Source: Dyella sp. OK004 (lineage in GTDB: Bacteria > Pseudomonadota > Gammaproteobacteria > Xanthomonadales > Rhodanobacteraceae). From it: a DNA stretch of 64,000 nucleotides. This document shows, piece by piece, positions 8,646 to 17,883 of the stretch. The notes under the pieces were generated by a model. That model was given only the letters and a program-made list of their open reading frames with translations, was not told where the DNA came from and ran no database searches. Position 1 is the first letter of the stretch, and each line of letters starts with the position of its first letter. The stretch is from contig NZ_FOZI01000004.1 of assembly GCF_900114495.1 (NCBI RefSeq), positions 186,001-250,000 on the forward strand, in the 5' to 3' direction. The position numbers were made by a program, and so were the translations under genes.

Positions 8646-9425
8646 TCAAACCTCCCCAAGCCACCTTCTCCGCACCAACCGATAAAGCGGCCGCGCCCCG
8701 CGCTTCAACGGCTTCTTGAGATTCCACGTCAGCCATTGCCGCTGGCGCAATGCATCGGTGCCGAGTGCCAGCGAGAGCGCGTTGGCGGATGGCATGTCGC
8801 GCCATAGCGTGTAGCGGCCCAGTACCAGGCAGCCATCCACGCGATGCGTACGGATGGTGGGTTCGGAGGTGAAGAGGTGGCGGATGCCGGCGCGAGCGGC
8901 GGCTTGCACCACGCTGCGCGAATAGAAACCGCCGGGGATGGAGGCGACGGTGATGGGCTCGCCGAGGATCTGTTGCAGGCGGTCCACACTCTCGCGCCAT
9001 TCCCGGTCCAGTGCCGCTGTGTCGAGGCGCGAGATTTCCGCGGGGTGGGTGTGGGAGTGGCTGCCGATGACATGGCCTTCGGCGCGCAGCGCGCGCACGT
9101 CGTCAGCGCTGACGAAACCCGGCGTGCCGATGCGCGCGGTGGTGATCAGGAAATGGCCGGTCATCTGGCGCGCACTGAGTTCCACGCCGACGGATAGCGC
9201 GCTGACGCCGCCATCGTCGAAGGTGAGCAGGCAGCAGCGTGTGTCTGGCCATGGCGCGGCGTTGACGGGCACGAAACGCAGGCCGCTGTTGGCGAGCTCG
9301 CCCAGGTGCCGGAAGAACTCGCCGGTCTCTAGTTTGTAGTGCGCGGCGGCGGCGCCGGGAAAGCCGCTGTCGTCGTCGCGGCCTGGCGCAACGACGTCGT
9401 GGTACATCAGCGCGGCGATGTTCAT
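8646..9425 (-). CDS. NodB-type polysaccharide deacetylase
   Basis: 259 residues from the ATG of MNIAALMYHDVVAPG. NodB motifs are present: LLTFDDGG (metal Asp and catalytic Asp), SHSHTH (metal His pair) and a downstream SIPGGFYS. The frame is open further upstream, but that part is inside the preceding gene. The start overlaps the stop of the formyltransferase-like gene (9422-9425). It is the last gene of the minus-strand EPS cluster. Members remove N- or O-acetyl groups from polysaccharides, so it would expose amines or hydroxyls on the exopolymer. No signal peptide is seen, so it may act on the lipid-linked intermediate in the cytoplasm (inference). Confidence 0.85.
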   Translation of the reverse strand: MNIAALMYHDVVAPGRDDDSGFPGAAAAHYKLETGEFFRHLGELANSGLRFVPVNAAPWPDTRCCLLTFDDGGVSALSVGVELSARQMTGHFLITTARIGTPGFVSADDVRALRAEGHVIGSHSHTHPAEISRLDTAALDREWRESVDRLQQILGEPITVASIPGGFYSRSVVQAAARAGIRHLFTSEPTIRTHRVDGCLVLGRYTLWRDMPSANALSLALGTDALRQRQWLTWNLKKPLKRGARPLYRLVRRRWLGEV

Positions 9426-10210
9426 GGCGCGGCCATTCGCGCGGCGGCGTGTTGCCAGTGCAGGTAGCGGGTGAACCAGGGCTGGCCCCAGCAGGCGCTG
9501 GCGCGATCGTGGGTGTCGAGCGGCTGCGCGCTGCCGTCGGCGATCTCGGCGAAGCGCGTGGCGAGGGCACCGAGGTTTTCCATCACCACGCGGTACTGAA
9601 TCACCACGTGCGATTCGTTGAGCTCGTCGAAGGCATAACGGTAGTAGCCATAGACGGGACCGGTGTCGACCCCGGCATCGACTTTCAGCAAAGTCATGCC
9701 GACGCGATCCAGGTCGCGCTGCGCGAGTGCCCAGAAGCAGCCGTGCGCGTTGCGGTATTCCGGACAGATACCCGGATGCAGCACAAAGCAACCCACCTTT
9801 GGCAACGCAATCAGTTTCTTCTTGAGCAATTGCTTGCAGCGCGCCAGCACCAGATCGGGTTTGGCCTGGCGCAGGAAGGCAAGCACCTTAGTGTCGTTGA
9901 CGTCGGTCGCGATGATCTGCGGTACGTCGGGCGTCGGGCCGTAACGCCGCCGCAAGATCGCCAATGCCTGCTTCAGCCAGGCGCGGTCGCGTCCCGCCAG
10001 CGCGATGTGCTGGTAGACGCGCATGGCGACCACGTCGACAAAACGCAGCAGGCCGACACGGCGCAATTCACGCCGCACACGCGCACGCCGCTGCGTGCGG
10101 GTTTCATCCAGCACCACTACGCCGACGAGTTCGGTGAAGGATGCCAGCCATGCGGCCAGCCCTTCGCGATCGAACGCATCTGCGGCATGGCAGATCAGCA
10201 CACTGCGCAT
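9422..10210 (-). CDS. Formyltransferase-like protein of the EPS cluster
   Basis: 262 residues. The C-terminal half carries formyltransferase-fold motifs: VGCFVLHPGICPEYRNAHG and VDAGVDTGPVYGYY, the latter matching the D-TG-I/V region. In Fmt-like enzymes the first motif normally reads N-x-H; here Val replaces the Asn, so formyl transfer may be impaired or altered. The N-terminal third (MRSVLICHAADAFDREGLAAWL) is a Rossmann-like segment. The gene overlaps its upstream neighbour by 16 bases and the downstream deacetylase by four. A role in N-formylating or otherwise acylating an amino sugar is plausible from context; hydroxymethyl/formyl transfer specificity is not known. Confidence 0.7.
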   Translation of the reverse strand: MRSVLICHAADAFDREGLAAWLASFTELVGVVVLDETRTQRRARVRRELRRVGLLRFVDVVAMRVYQHIALAGRDRAWLKQALAILRRRYGPTPDVPQIIATDVNDTKVLAFLRQAKPDLVLARCKQLLKKKLIALPKVGCFVLHPGICPEYRNAHGCFWALAQRDLDRVGMTLLKVDAGVDTGPVYGYYRYAFDELNESHVVIQYRVVMENLGALATRFAEIADGSAQPLDTHDRASACWGQPWFTRYLHWQHAAARMAAP

Positions 10211-11379
10211 GATCGTTCCATCGCGAGACAGGGTGGCGGCTGAATCTCGAAATCGCGCCACTCCCCCGGGTTGCCGCGCTTGCCCGCCTCGGCGGCCTTG
10301 GCGATGTTGTACATCTCGCGCGCAGTGACGTAGTGCAGCATGTAGCGCTCGCCGTCGTTGTAGGCGCGTTCGAGATGGTCGTGCATCGCGTGCATGGCCG
10401 GACCCAGCAAGGTATCCATGTCGCGTTCCTGCGTGCCATGCGTATGCACTTTGACGAATACCCACTCCGGGCGGCCTTCGACATGGATGCCGGTGCGTAC
10501 CCATGCATCCACGCGCGCTGGCGTAGGCGGGCAGGCGCGGCGCACATCGGCGTTCTCGATGCGCGGGATCAGGCCAAAGCGCCGCTCGCGCCAGTTCAGG
10601 CCAAGCGGGCCCTGGATAATCATCAGGTCACCGCTGGGCTGGCCACCGACGCGCACCGGCACACCATCGTCGTGCGAGCGCGGTTGGCCGGGCTTGTCGG
10701 CGGCGTAATAGATCGAGTTGACCCTGCGCGTCTGCGTGTCGCTGGGTGCGGAGGGCAGGGTGAAGTCGGCGTAGCAGCCGAGCTCGCGCAGCAGCACCAG
10801 CTCGTTGTTGATACCGCACCAGCGGCCGTCCGCGCGCGAGTTGCACAGGCTCCAGTTGCCGTGGATGAAGCCGAAGCGCAGTTGGCCGGTGCGTGGGTCG
10901 CGTGACAACGCGCCATGCTTCGCGTGCAGCAGCTGGTTGAAGCGCTGCAAGGTAGCGACGAAATTCTCGGCATAGTCATTGTCGTGGTGCAGGTGAATCT
11001 CGACCTCGCCATAGCCATCCGCGCATAGCGCCGACACTTTCTCCAGATGCTCCTCGAGGTATTCCTCCTCGGGATAGAAAAACGTGTGCTGCGGCGGGCA
11101 GCCATCGGCATCGCGATGCACCGCGGCCAGCGCGCGGTAGTCGTGGCACCAGCGGTCCACGCGCTGGCGCTGCGTGGCCAGATCCACGCGGCCCCAGGCC
11201 GGCTCAAAGTGATCGACAAAGCAAAACATCACATGCACCGGGCCGGCGACTTTCGGCGGCCGGCGCCGGCGCAGATAACTGCCCAGCCAGATCTGCATAT
11301 GACGCGCGCGGATCGCCCAGGCAAGCAGGGCGCCGGCCGCGCATACCAGCAGCAGGAAGGCCAGGGCGAGATAGAGCAT
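10195..11379 (-). CDS. Membrane-anchored deacetylase-like protein of the EPS cluster
   Basis: 394 residues from the ATG of MLYLALAFLLLVCAAGALLAWA, an N-terminal membrane anchor. The body contains VMFCFVDHFEPAWG, VEIHLHHDNDY and FGFIHGNWSLCNS, a pattern of His and Asp residues compatible with a NodB-like metal site, although the classical TFDDG motif is absent. I take it to be a divergent relative of polysaccharide deacetylases often found in EPS loci. The start shares one base with the stop of the upstream GT4 gene (TGATG), showing tight coupling. Its reaction is not established. Confidence 0.6.
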   Translation of the reverse strand: MLYLALAFLLLVCAAGALLAWAIRARHMQIWLGSYLRRRRPPKVAGPVHVMFCFVDHFEPAWGRVDLATQRQRVDRWCHDYRALAAVHRDADGCPPQHTFFYPEEEYLEEHLEKVSALCADGYGEVEIHLHHDNDYAENFVATLQRFNQLLHAKHGALSRDPRTGQLRFGFIHGNWSLCNSRADGRWCGINNELVLLRELGCYADFTLPSAPSDTQTRRVNSIYYAADKPGQPRSHDDGVPVRVGGQPSGDLMIIQGPLGLNWRERRFGLIPRIENADVRRACPPTPARVDAWVRTGIHVEGRPEWVFVKVHTHGTQERDMDTLLGPAMHAMHDHLERAYNDGERYMLHYVTAREMYNIAKAAEAGKRGNPGEWRDFEIQPPPCLAMERSCAVC

Positions 11380-12545
11380 CACGACGAACCTCCCGCCGGC
11401 ACCAGGGTCAGCAGCTGCTCGGCGTTGTTGCGCCACTGGCGCTCGCGCACGATGTAGTCGCGCGCGGCACGGCCAATGCGGCGGCGCTCGTCCTCGTGCG
11501 CCGCGAGGTCCAGCACGCGCTGTACGCACAGCGCAGTCTCGCCGCGCGGGAACAGCCAGCCGGTGCTGCCGTCCTCAATCACCTCGGCGACTGGCGCGTA
11601 ATCCGGCGCCACCACCGCCACGCCCATCGCCATCAGCTCGAACAGCTTCATCGGCGAGCCGTACTGATTGGAATCGGGCAACACGGCGTAGTCCATGCAG
11701 GCGATCCAGCCGGCGATCTCGTCGTGCGGCACGCGGCCCGGCAGCAGCACGCGATCCGACAGGCCGCGCTGCGCCACCAGTTCGCGCACGGCCGGCAGGG
11801 TGCGGCCGTCACCGACAAAGACCAGGGCCAGCTCCGGTGCTTCGGACAGCCGTGCGGCGATCGCTTCGACAAAACCGTCCACGCCATGCCAGTGCGCGAA
11901 TACGCCGATATGTCCGCACACCACGCGCCCTTCCAGTCCGCGCTCGGCGCGCAGGCGGGCGTGATCGAACTTGTCCGGATCGAAGCGAGAGAGATTCGCC
12001 GCGTTGGGCGAAATCACCGATGGCGCCAGTGCGCCATACGCCACCTCGGCGTGGTCGCGGAAATAGTTGGAGATAAACACCAGTCCCGTAGCGCGGCGAA
12101 GGCACCAGCTTTCGATGCGTCGCGCCAGTTTCTTCAGGCGCAACGGGCGCACGCGCTGCACCAGCGCGGAATCGTTGATCTCCAGCACCAGCGGTATGCC
12201 GTGCCGCCGAGCCAACCACACCGTGGCAAACAGGAACAGCGAATAGCGCTCGTAGATCAGTTGCGGCCGCAGGCGGCGGATCGCCGTGCTCAGGCGCAGC
12301 AGCGTCACCAGGTTGTAGCCGAGCTCAAGGACTTCAAACAGCACGCCGGGCAGCCGTGCGATAGCGCTGCCGATCCGGCCGCGTTTCGCGTTCACCTGCA
12401 CTACCGGTTCGTGTTCCGGATCGGCGCCGGGAAAAGAAATCACCGTGACCTGATGGCCCAGCTCGCGCAGCGCATGCACGATGCCGCGAATGTGCACGCC
12501 CTCCACATGCCGGCCCTGCGTGCGGTGGTGATAGATGATGTTCAT
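11379..12545 (-). CDS. Glycosyltransferase family 4
   Basis: 388 residues starting MNIIYHHRTQGRHVEGVHIRG. GT-B fold: the N-terminal acceptor domain ends near residue 190, then GHIGVFAHWHGVDGF and VFVGDGRTLPAVRELV, with the nucleotide-sugar motif SPMKLFELMAMGVAVVAP (E-x7-E region). No membrane helix. It transfers a sugar from a nucleotide donor to the lipid-linked repeat unit on the cytoplasmic face. It overlaps neighbours on both sides by one to four bases, so it belongs to the same transcript as the deacetylases. Confidence 0.9.
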   Translation of the reverse strand: MNIIYHHRTQGRHVEGVHIRGIVHALRELGHQVTVISFPGADPEHEPVVQVNAKRGRIGSAIARLPGVLFEVLELGYNLVTLLRLSTAIRRLRPQLIYERYSLFLFATVWLARRHGIPLVLEINDSALVQRVRPLRLKKLARRIESWCLRRATGLVFISNYFRDHAEVAYGALAPSVISPNAANLSRFDPDKFDHARLRAERGLEGRVVCGHIGVFAHWHGVDGFVEAIAARLSEAPELALVFVGDGRTLPAVRELVAQRGLSDRVLLPGRVPHDEIAGWIACMDYAVLPDSNQYGSPMKLFELMAMGVAVVAPDYAPVAEVIEDGSTGWLFPRGETALCVQRVLDLAAHEDERRRIGRAARDYIVRERQWRNNAEQLLTLVPAGGSS

Positions 12546-13183
12546 GGCATCACCGCGGGCAATACGCGGAATCGATAGCCCGCCGTCAGCCACTCCGGCA
12601 GCACCGTGCGCAAGGCGTTGGATGCCTTGTCGCTGTCGTCGTGCATCAGCACGATGTCGCCGGGCTGTGGCGGCATCGTGCGCAAGCGTGCCAGCAAGGC
12701 TTCTTCGGACGCTTCCTGATAATCCAGGCTGTCGTACGACCAATGCACCAGCAGGCGCCGATGGGTGGCGAAGTACCACAGCAACGATGGCGCCATATCA
12801 CCGCGCGGCGGACGCATCGGGTGATGGCGCAGGCCGTCGAAGGGGTAGAGCAGCTCGTCGGTGTGATTAACCTCGTACAGCTTCTTTTCCAGCGACATCG
12901 GCCGGAACGAGTAGTGGCTGTACGAGTGATTGCCCAGCCGATGGCCCTCGGCCACGATGCGCTCGACTAGCGCGGGGTGGCGCTCCACCTTCTCGCCGAT
13001 CAGAAAGAACGTGGCGTGCACCTGATGGGCGGCAAGCAGATCGAGCAGGCGCGGCGTGTGCGCCGGCTCGGGACCATCGTCGAAGGTGAGGTAGCGTGCT
13101 CCGCCCGTGCGCGGGCCGCGCACCATCACCAGCGACTCCGGCAGCAGACCCAGCAGCTGTTGTTTTTTCGGCCTCATGTTCAT
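12542..13183 (-). CDS. NodB-type polysaccharide deacetylase
   Basis: 213 residues, MNMRPKKQQLLGLLPESL start. Complete NodB core: YLTFDDGPEPAHTPRLLDLL, HATFFLIGEKVERHP, HRLGNHSYSH (metal His residues), MRPPRGDMAPSLLWY and IVLMHDDSDKASNAL. This is the most canonical of the deacetylases in the cluster. No signal peptide is seen. ATGA-type overlap (13180-13183) with the upstream GT4. Probably deacetylates an N-acetylated sugar in the repeat unit. Confidence 0.92.
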   Translation of the reverse strand: MNMRPKKQQLLGLLPESLVMVRGPRTGGARYLTFDDGPEPAHTPRLLDLLAAHQVHATFFLIGEKVERHPALVERIVAEGHRLGNHSYSHYSFRPMSLEKKLYEVNHTDELLYPFDGLRHHPMRPPRGDMAPSLLWYFATHRRLLVHWSYDSLDYQEASEEALLARLRTMPPQPGDIVLMHDDSDKASNALRTVLPEWLTAGYRFRVLPAVMP

Positions 13184-14352
13184 GCGGGCGCACCGATAGA
13201 AGCAGCGGCTGGCGTGATGGCCTGTTGCAGGATGCCGGCCAGCCGGTTGACGTTGTCTTCCCAGCGGAAAGTTGAGGCATGCGCGGTGATCGCGGCGCTG
13301 TCCCATGCGCGTTCACTCGCTTCCAGCAGGGCAGCGGACAAGGCGGCGCGGTCCTTCACCGGCACCAGGATGCCGGCCTGCGCTGGAACCACTTCTGGAA
13401 TGCCGCCCACGCGTGTCGCTACCACGGGCGTGCCACAAGCCATCGCTTCCAGCACCACGTTGGGTACGCCTTCGTTGTGGCTGGGCAGGCACAGCAGGTC
13501 GGCGGCGCGGAACCAGTCGCCCAGCGCGTCGTGTTGAATCGCGCCCTTCAGTTCCACGCGCTCAGCACAGCCCAGCGCGGCAGCACGTTGCAGCAGTTCC
13601 GCGCGGCAGGGGCCGTCGCCGATGTAGAGCAGGCGCGCCAGCGGTTTCGCGGCGAGCAGGGCAGGGAAGGCTTCGAGCAGATCGATACAGCCCTTGCTGG
13701 CTTTCAGGTTGCCGACGTAGAGAAGCAGGGGCGCGTCTGCCGGAAGCTGCAGGCGTTGTCGCGCTTCATCGCGTGGGCCGGGCGCGAACAAGTGGTTGTC
13801 GACGCCGTTGTAGAGCACGTGGACATGCGCTGGATTCGCGCCGAGTGCTATCGCTTTCTCCGCCAATGCACGGCTCACCGCGACTACGCCGTTGGCGTGA
13901 CGCAGTGCCGAGCGGATCTGCATCCGGCGCAGGGCGAAGGCCGCCTGTACGTTGATGTCGCTGCCGTGCAGTTTCATCACGTAGGGCACGCCCAGTTTGC
14001 GCGCGAGCCAACTGACGGCAACGGCGTCGGGGTAGGCCCAGCTGGCGAGCAGGCAGTCGTAGTGGGCGTTGCGAATCTTGCTGCCGCGCTGCCAGAGCAG
14101 GGAGAGTAGCCAGCAGATGGCGTGCAGACTGCGGCCGACCAGTGGTGGGTAGACGTAGATGAAGTGGTCGGTGTGGAGGTGGGCGATGTTTAGGTCGCTG
14201 CGCTGGTTGGATAGGCGCTCGCGGAAGTCGACGGCGGTGAGGGTGTGGACGTTATGGGTGCGGGCGAGGCGTTCGAATTGTTGGCGGTTGAAGGGGGCGC
14301 GGTTGGGGGCCCAGGGGGTGGGAAAGAGGTTGGTGAGGGCCAGGATTTTCAT
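13180..14352 (-). CDS. Glycosyltransferase family 4
   Basis: 390 residues, starting MKILALTNLFPTPWAPNRAPFNRQQ. GT-B signature VMKLHGSDINVQ in the first domain and LLYVGNLKASKGCIDLLEAF, LLYIGDGPCRAEL and SHNEGVPNVVLEAMACGTPVV in the second. This resembles the EPS-type sugar transferases of exosortase and EPS loci. First gene of the block that follows the repeat at 14.37-14.81 kb; the block continues without gaps to 8646. Confidence 0.92.
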   Translation of the reverse strand: MKILALTNLFPTPWAPNRAPFNRQQFERLARTHNVHTLTAVDFRERLSNQRSDLNIAHLHTDHFIYVYPPLVGRSLHAICWLLSLLWQRGSKIRNAHYDCLLASWAYPDAVAVSWLARKLGVPYVMKLHGSDINVQAAFALRRMQIRSALRHANGVVAVSRALAEKAIALGANPAHVHVLYNGVDNHLFAPGPRDEARQRLQLPADAPLLLYVGNLKASKGCIDLLEAFPALLAAKPLARLLYIGDGPCRAELLQRAAALGCAERVELKGAIQHDALGDWFRAADLLCLPSHNEGVPNVVLEAMACGTPVVATRVGGIPEVVPAQAGILVPVKDRAALSAALLEASERAWDSAAITAHASTFRWEDNVNRLAGILQQAITPAAASIGAPA

Positions 14353-14365
14353 GGCGCCACCTGAC

Positions 14366-14812
14366 TCGTCATTCCGGCGTAGGCCGGAATCCAGTGGTGT
14401 TGTCGCTCGGCTGTCGCGTTGTTGCGCACGGGTTCGCCTGCGGCGGGCTTTCGAACCGTTGCCGCGGTCCGAGTTACTTTTCTTTGCTTGCCCAACCCCC
14501 CGAGGGGGCCTAGAGAAAAGTAACCAAAAGAAAAGGCACCCCGGTTGCGCGCCCTCCGGCTTCGCCTGCGGGTCCGTGAGGGTTGGCCGGGCTTTTCGAC
14601 AGGACATCCATGTCCTGTCGAAAAGGCATCGACGTCCTGTCGATGCCCCCTTCGGGGCCTGATCGTCCAACCCTCACCGCTCCACAGGGGACCCGTTACG
14701 GGCTCGCTTGCGCATCGCCCAACACGAGCAATAGCGACCGCTCCCTCTCCCCTCCGGGGAGAGGGTTGGGGTGAGGGGTGGGTGCTCGGGATCGCGTTGC
14801 TACTTCGCGGGC
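14366..14812. repeat. Long intergenic repeat, family A, copy 1 (whole gene-free gap)
   Basis: This fills the gap between two GT4 genes. Parts in order: REP-like ATTCCGGCGTAGGCCGGAAT; the core around GAACCGTTGCCGCGGTCC; an inverted repeat ACTTTTCTTT/AGAGAAAAGT with a long loop; a 32-base palindrome at 14593-14624 (TTTTCGACAGGACAT-CC-ATGTCCTGTCGAAAA); a second hairpin GGCATCGAC-GTCCT-GTCGATGCC; GATCGTCCAACCCTCACCG; and a closing CCCTCTCCCC...GGGGAGAGGG hairpin with GGGTGCTCGG. Copies at 17.4 and 21.4 kb share this order. Short frames inside it are not conserved and are not taken as genes. Confidence 0.85.
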
Positions 14813-14859
14813 TTTGGTAAGCACCCACGAATTCGAGCGTCGCCGCATTGGTCAGCCAC

Positions 14860-15984
14860 CTACCCATGCTGCCCCCTTGCCACGCCGCCTTCATAAAGCT
14901 GCGCATAGCGCTTCGCCATCGCTTCGAGCGAGCCATGCTGTTCTACCCACGCGCGTGCGGCGTGTCCCCAGGCGGTGGCTTGGCCCAGTTCGTGGAGCAT
15001 GCCGAGGATGGCGTCGGCGAGGGCTTGGGAATCGTTGGGGGGGATGATGCGGCCGGTGCGGCCGTCGTGGACGATTTCGGCGTTGCCGCCGACGTCGGTG
15101 GCGATGATGGGAAGGGCGACGGCACAGGCTTCGAGCAGCGCCATGGAGTAGCCCTCGGTGATGGAGGAGAGCACGAACAGGTCGAGGCCTTGCAGCAGGT
15201 CGTGGACGTCGTTGCGGTCGCCGAGGAAGTAGACGCTGTCGGCGACGCCTTCGTCGTGGGCGCATTGCTGGAGTTCGGCGCGCAGTTCGCCGTCGCCGAT
15301 CAGCACCAGGGCGGTGTCGGGGCGTTGGGCGTGGACGTGGCGGAAGGCGCGGATCAGGCCGCTCTGGTCTTTGGTCCAGTTGAGGCGGCCGACGTTGCCG
15401 ATCAGGCGGCGCTGCGGCGGCAGGCTGAGGGCTTGCAGCAGGCGGTGGCGCATGTCGTCGGTGGCGGGCTGGAAATGGTCGACGCGGATGCCGTTGGGGA
15501 CCACGCGGGTTTTTTCGCGCGGCAGGATGCCGCGTGCGATGGCGTCGCGTCGCGAGGCTTCGCAGACAGCGACGACCGTGTCGGTGCCGGCGAGTGCGCG
15601 GCGATACAGCCATTCGCGCCGGCCGGTGTGGCGATTGCCACCCATGCCGTGGCGAGTGTTGAGTATGTGCTTAATACGCAGGCCGACGCTGGCCAGCACC
15701 GCCTGGTAATGCGCCACCGCGTTGTGGGTGTGCAGTACGTCGGTGCGGTGATGGCGGATGCAGTGACGCAGACGCAGCAGTACGCGCAGATCGAGACCAT
15801 CGCGCTTGCCGCAGGCGATCACCGGAATACCCAGCGCCTGCAGCTCGCCGGCCTGCGCGCCGGCATCGAACAGACACACCACCTGGCAGCAATGACCCTG
15901 GCGCTGTTGCAGCTTGGCCAGCTCCAGCACCATGCGCTCGAGGCCGCCGCGGTCCAGGTTCTCGACCACATGGGTAATGTTCAT
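14860..15984 (-). CDS. Glycosyltransferase family 4
   Basis: 374 residues, starting MNITHVVENLDRGGLERMVLELAKLQ. The N-terminal glycine-rich DRGGLERM loop and C-terminal SITEGYSMALLEACAVALPIIATDVGGNAEIVHDG are typical of GT4 enzymes, as are LIGNVGRLNWTKDQ and LIGDGELRAEL. Cytoplasmic. Its start overlaps the stop of the CapK-like gene by four bases. It is followed by the family A repeat, so it ends its sub-operon. Confidence 0.92.
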   Translation of the reverse strand: MNITHVVENLDRGGLERMVLELAKLQQRQGHCCQVVCLFDAGAQAGELQALGIPVIACGKRDGLDLRVLLRLRHCIRHHRTDVLHTHNAVAHYQAVLASVGLRIKHILNTRHGMGGNRHTGRREWLYRRALAGTDTVVAVCEASRRDAIARGILPREKTRVVPNGIRVDHFQPATDDMRHRLLQALSLPPQRRLIGNVGRLNWTKDQSGLIRAFRHVHAQRPDTALVLIGDGELRAELQQCAHDEGVADSVYFLGDRNDVHDLLQGLDLFVLSSITEGYSMALLEACAVALPIIATDVGGNAEIVHDGRTGRIIPPNDSQALADAILGMLHELGQATAWGHAARAWVEQHGSLEAMAKRYAQLYEGGVARGQHG

Positions 15985-17333
15985 GACGGCAGCTCGGAGA
16001 CGGTGACGCGCAATTTGCCGCTTGGCGTCAGTGGAATGTCGTCGACGAAATGGCAATGCAACTCCATCCGCCCACCCAGCACCTTGCCGGCTTCGCGGCG
16101 GATATACGCCAGCGAGTCGTCGTTGAAGGCGCGGCCGCGCACGATGGAAAGATCAAGACTCTCTAGACGCCGCTGCACCAGCTGAAAGCGCTCGATACCG
16201 GCGACATCCTTCAGCATGTGCGGGAAAAACTCGCCCGGCAGGTAATGCCCATCCGGTGTGCGGATGGCATCGAGCACGCGCCCGTCCACCCGCTTCAGCA
16301 GCGGCAGGCCACGACCGCAATCGCAGTTATGCGCAGCCGCGGTCGCCATATCGCCATTGAGATAGCGCAGCAATGGCATGCCGTAGTTGAACAGATCAGT
16401 CAGCACCACCTCGCCCGCCCGCGTGCTGCCAGCATCCGGCTTGAGCAATTCCACCACCAGATGATCCGCATTGATATGCAGCCCCTGCCGATGCTCACAC
16501 TCCGCCGCTATCAACATCACCTCGCGGCAGCCATACGTGTTGTACGCCGGACAACCGAACGCCTGTTCCACGATGCGCCGCTGAAACTCATGCAACGCCT
16601 CCGCGCCGCCAATGATCGCGCGCGGCCGATGGATCTTCCGCCCACTATCAATCAACCACTGCGCCAACCGCACCAGCGGCCCGACATAAGCCACGATGAT
16701 TTCCGGCCGATAACGATCAATGGCATCCGCATACTCCGCCATATTCGTATCAGTCATATGGAAACTGTTGAGCACCCGCCGCGCAAAAGCCGCGTTAAAC
16801 ACCCGCTCCTTCCACTGATGCACCCGCGTCGGCTCCCCCACCGCTCCGCCCCACAAATACAACGTGCGCCGCCCCATCCGCGAACCGGCCCACTCATAAC
16901 CCCGCCACATCACCGCCGTGCGGCGGTCATTGCTTTCGCGGGTATAGCCGAATCGCACGGGTTCGCCGGTGGAGCCGCCAGTGGCTTTGTATAGAAGACG
17001 ATCGCGCCAGGACTGCGCTTTCAATGCGTCGAAGTGATTGCGGATATCCGCCTTCGTCAGCACTGGTAAGCGCGTGTAGTCATCAAGGCTGCGGATATCG
17101 GCGGCGGTGACGCCGAGCTCGCGCCAAAGATTGCGGTAGAAGGGGACCTCGCGCTCACAGTGTTCGAGGAGCCGCTTGAGACGTTGCCATTGCAGCGCGG
17201 CGATTTCATCTGACGACAACCACTGATCGTGTTGATAGTCGGCGAGATAGGCGAGTGTGTGACGACGGCGGAGACCGCTTTCATAAGCGGGATAGAGCAC
17301 GCGCTGGAAGGCTGTCTCGTACCAGCCGCTCAT
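15981..17333 (-). CDS. CapK/PaaK-like adenylate-forming enzyme
   Basis: 450 residues. The ATP-binding loop is YKATGGSTGEPVRFGY; further on are AIIGGAEALHEFQRRIVEQAFG, CPAYNTYGCREVMLIAAEC and LTDLFNYGMPLLRYLNGD, matching phenylacetate-CoA ligase-like CapK proteins of capsule loci. A C-terminal segment ends LTPSGKLRVTVSELPS with the conserved catalytic Lys region. Such proteins activate a carboxylic acid as the adenylate, but substrates in capsule clusters are generally unknown. Here it could supply an acyl or aminoacyl group for decorating the polymer, or help use the NRPS/PKS product (inference). It is coupled to the GT4 gene at 14860. Confidence 0.82.
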   Translation of the reverse strand: MSGWYETAFQRVLYPAYESGLRRRHTLAYLADYQHDQWLSSDEIAALQWQRLKRLLEHCEREVPFYRNLWRELGVTAADIRSLDDYTRLPVLTKADIRNHFDALKAQSWRDRLLYKATGGSTGEPVRFGYTRESNDRRTAVMWRGYEWAGSRMGRRTLYLWGGAVGEPTRVHQWKERVFNAAFARRVLNSFHMTDTNMAEYADAIDRYRPEIIVAYVGPLVRLAQWLIDSGRKIHRPRAIIGGAEALHEFQRRIVEQAFGCPAYNTYGCREVMLIAAECEHRQGLHINADHLVVELLKPDAGSTRAGEVVLTDLFNYGMPLLRYLNGDMATAAAHNCDCGRGLPLLKRVDGRVLDAIRTPDGHYLPGEFFPHMLKDVAGIERFQLVQRRLESLDLSIVRGRAFNDDSLAYIRREAGKVLGGRMELHCHFVDDIPLTPSGKLRVTVSELPS

Positions 17334-17359
17334 GGCGTGATACTCCGTGCAAAACCATC

Positions 17360-17868
17360 CAAGCTACGTAGCTGCGCTGTCTCGAGCACCCACACCCCAC
17401 CCCGGCCCTCCCCTGCAAGCAGGGGAGGGAGCAGTTGCTCATCTAGGCGATGCGAAGCGAGCCAGTAACCGGGTCCCCTATGGAGCGGTGAGGGTTGGAC
17501 GATCAGGCCCCGAAGGGGGCGGCGGCATGGATGCCGACGCCTTTTCGACAGGACAGGGATGTCCTGTCGAAAAGCCCGGCCAAGCCTCACGGACCCGCAG
17601 GCGAAGCCGGAGGGCGCGGAAGAGGGGTGCCTTTTCTTTTGGTTACTTTTCTCTAGGCCCCCTCGGGGGGTTGGGCAAGCAAAGAAAAGTGACTCGGCCT
17701 CCGGCAGGAGGACGAAAGCCCGCCGCAGGCGGACCAGAGCACGCAGACGCGACAACCCAGCGACAACACCACTGGATGATTCGCTTCGCTCACCCCTCCG
17801 GGGCCGCCCTACGGGCGTTCTTCGCGCTACGCGCTCGTCCTGCCTACACAGGGATGACGACTCTGTAG
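17360..17868. repeat. Long intergenic repeat, family A, copy 2 (inverted; fills gap)
   Basis: Same element as at 14.37 kb in reverse orientation, between the polymerase and CapK-like genes. Its 32-base palindrome (17542-17573) is TTTTCGACAGGACA-GGGA-TGTCCTGTCGAAAA. The long-loop version of the ACTTTTCT inverted repeat is present, with an inner hairpin of C/G runs. The adjacent second hairpin has a different sequence (CGGCAT-GG-ATGCCG). An additional segment near 17.78-17.85 kb (CTCCGGGGCCGCCCTACGGG) is shared with copy 3. Confidence 0.85.
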
Positions 17869-17883
17869 CGTGGATGCGAATCA

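Noticed and set aside
9425-9791. Upstream extension of the deacetylase frame
   Set aside because: It runs inside the formyltransferase gene in another frame; the ATG at 9425 gives the normal family start.
14349-14936. Open frames inside the long intergenic repeats (also at 17330-17968 and 21355-21996)
   Set aside because: Similar translated pieces recur only because the repeats recur; they lack ribosome sites, differ in reading frame between copies and are full of hairpins.
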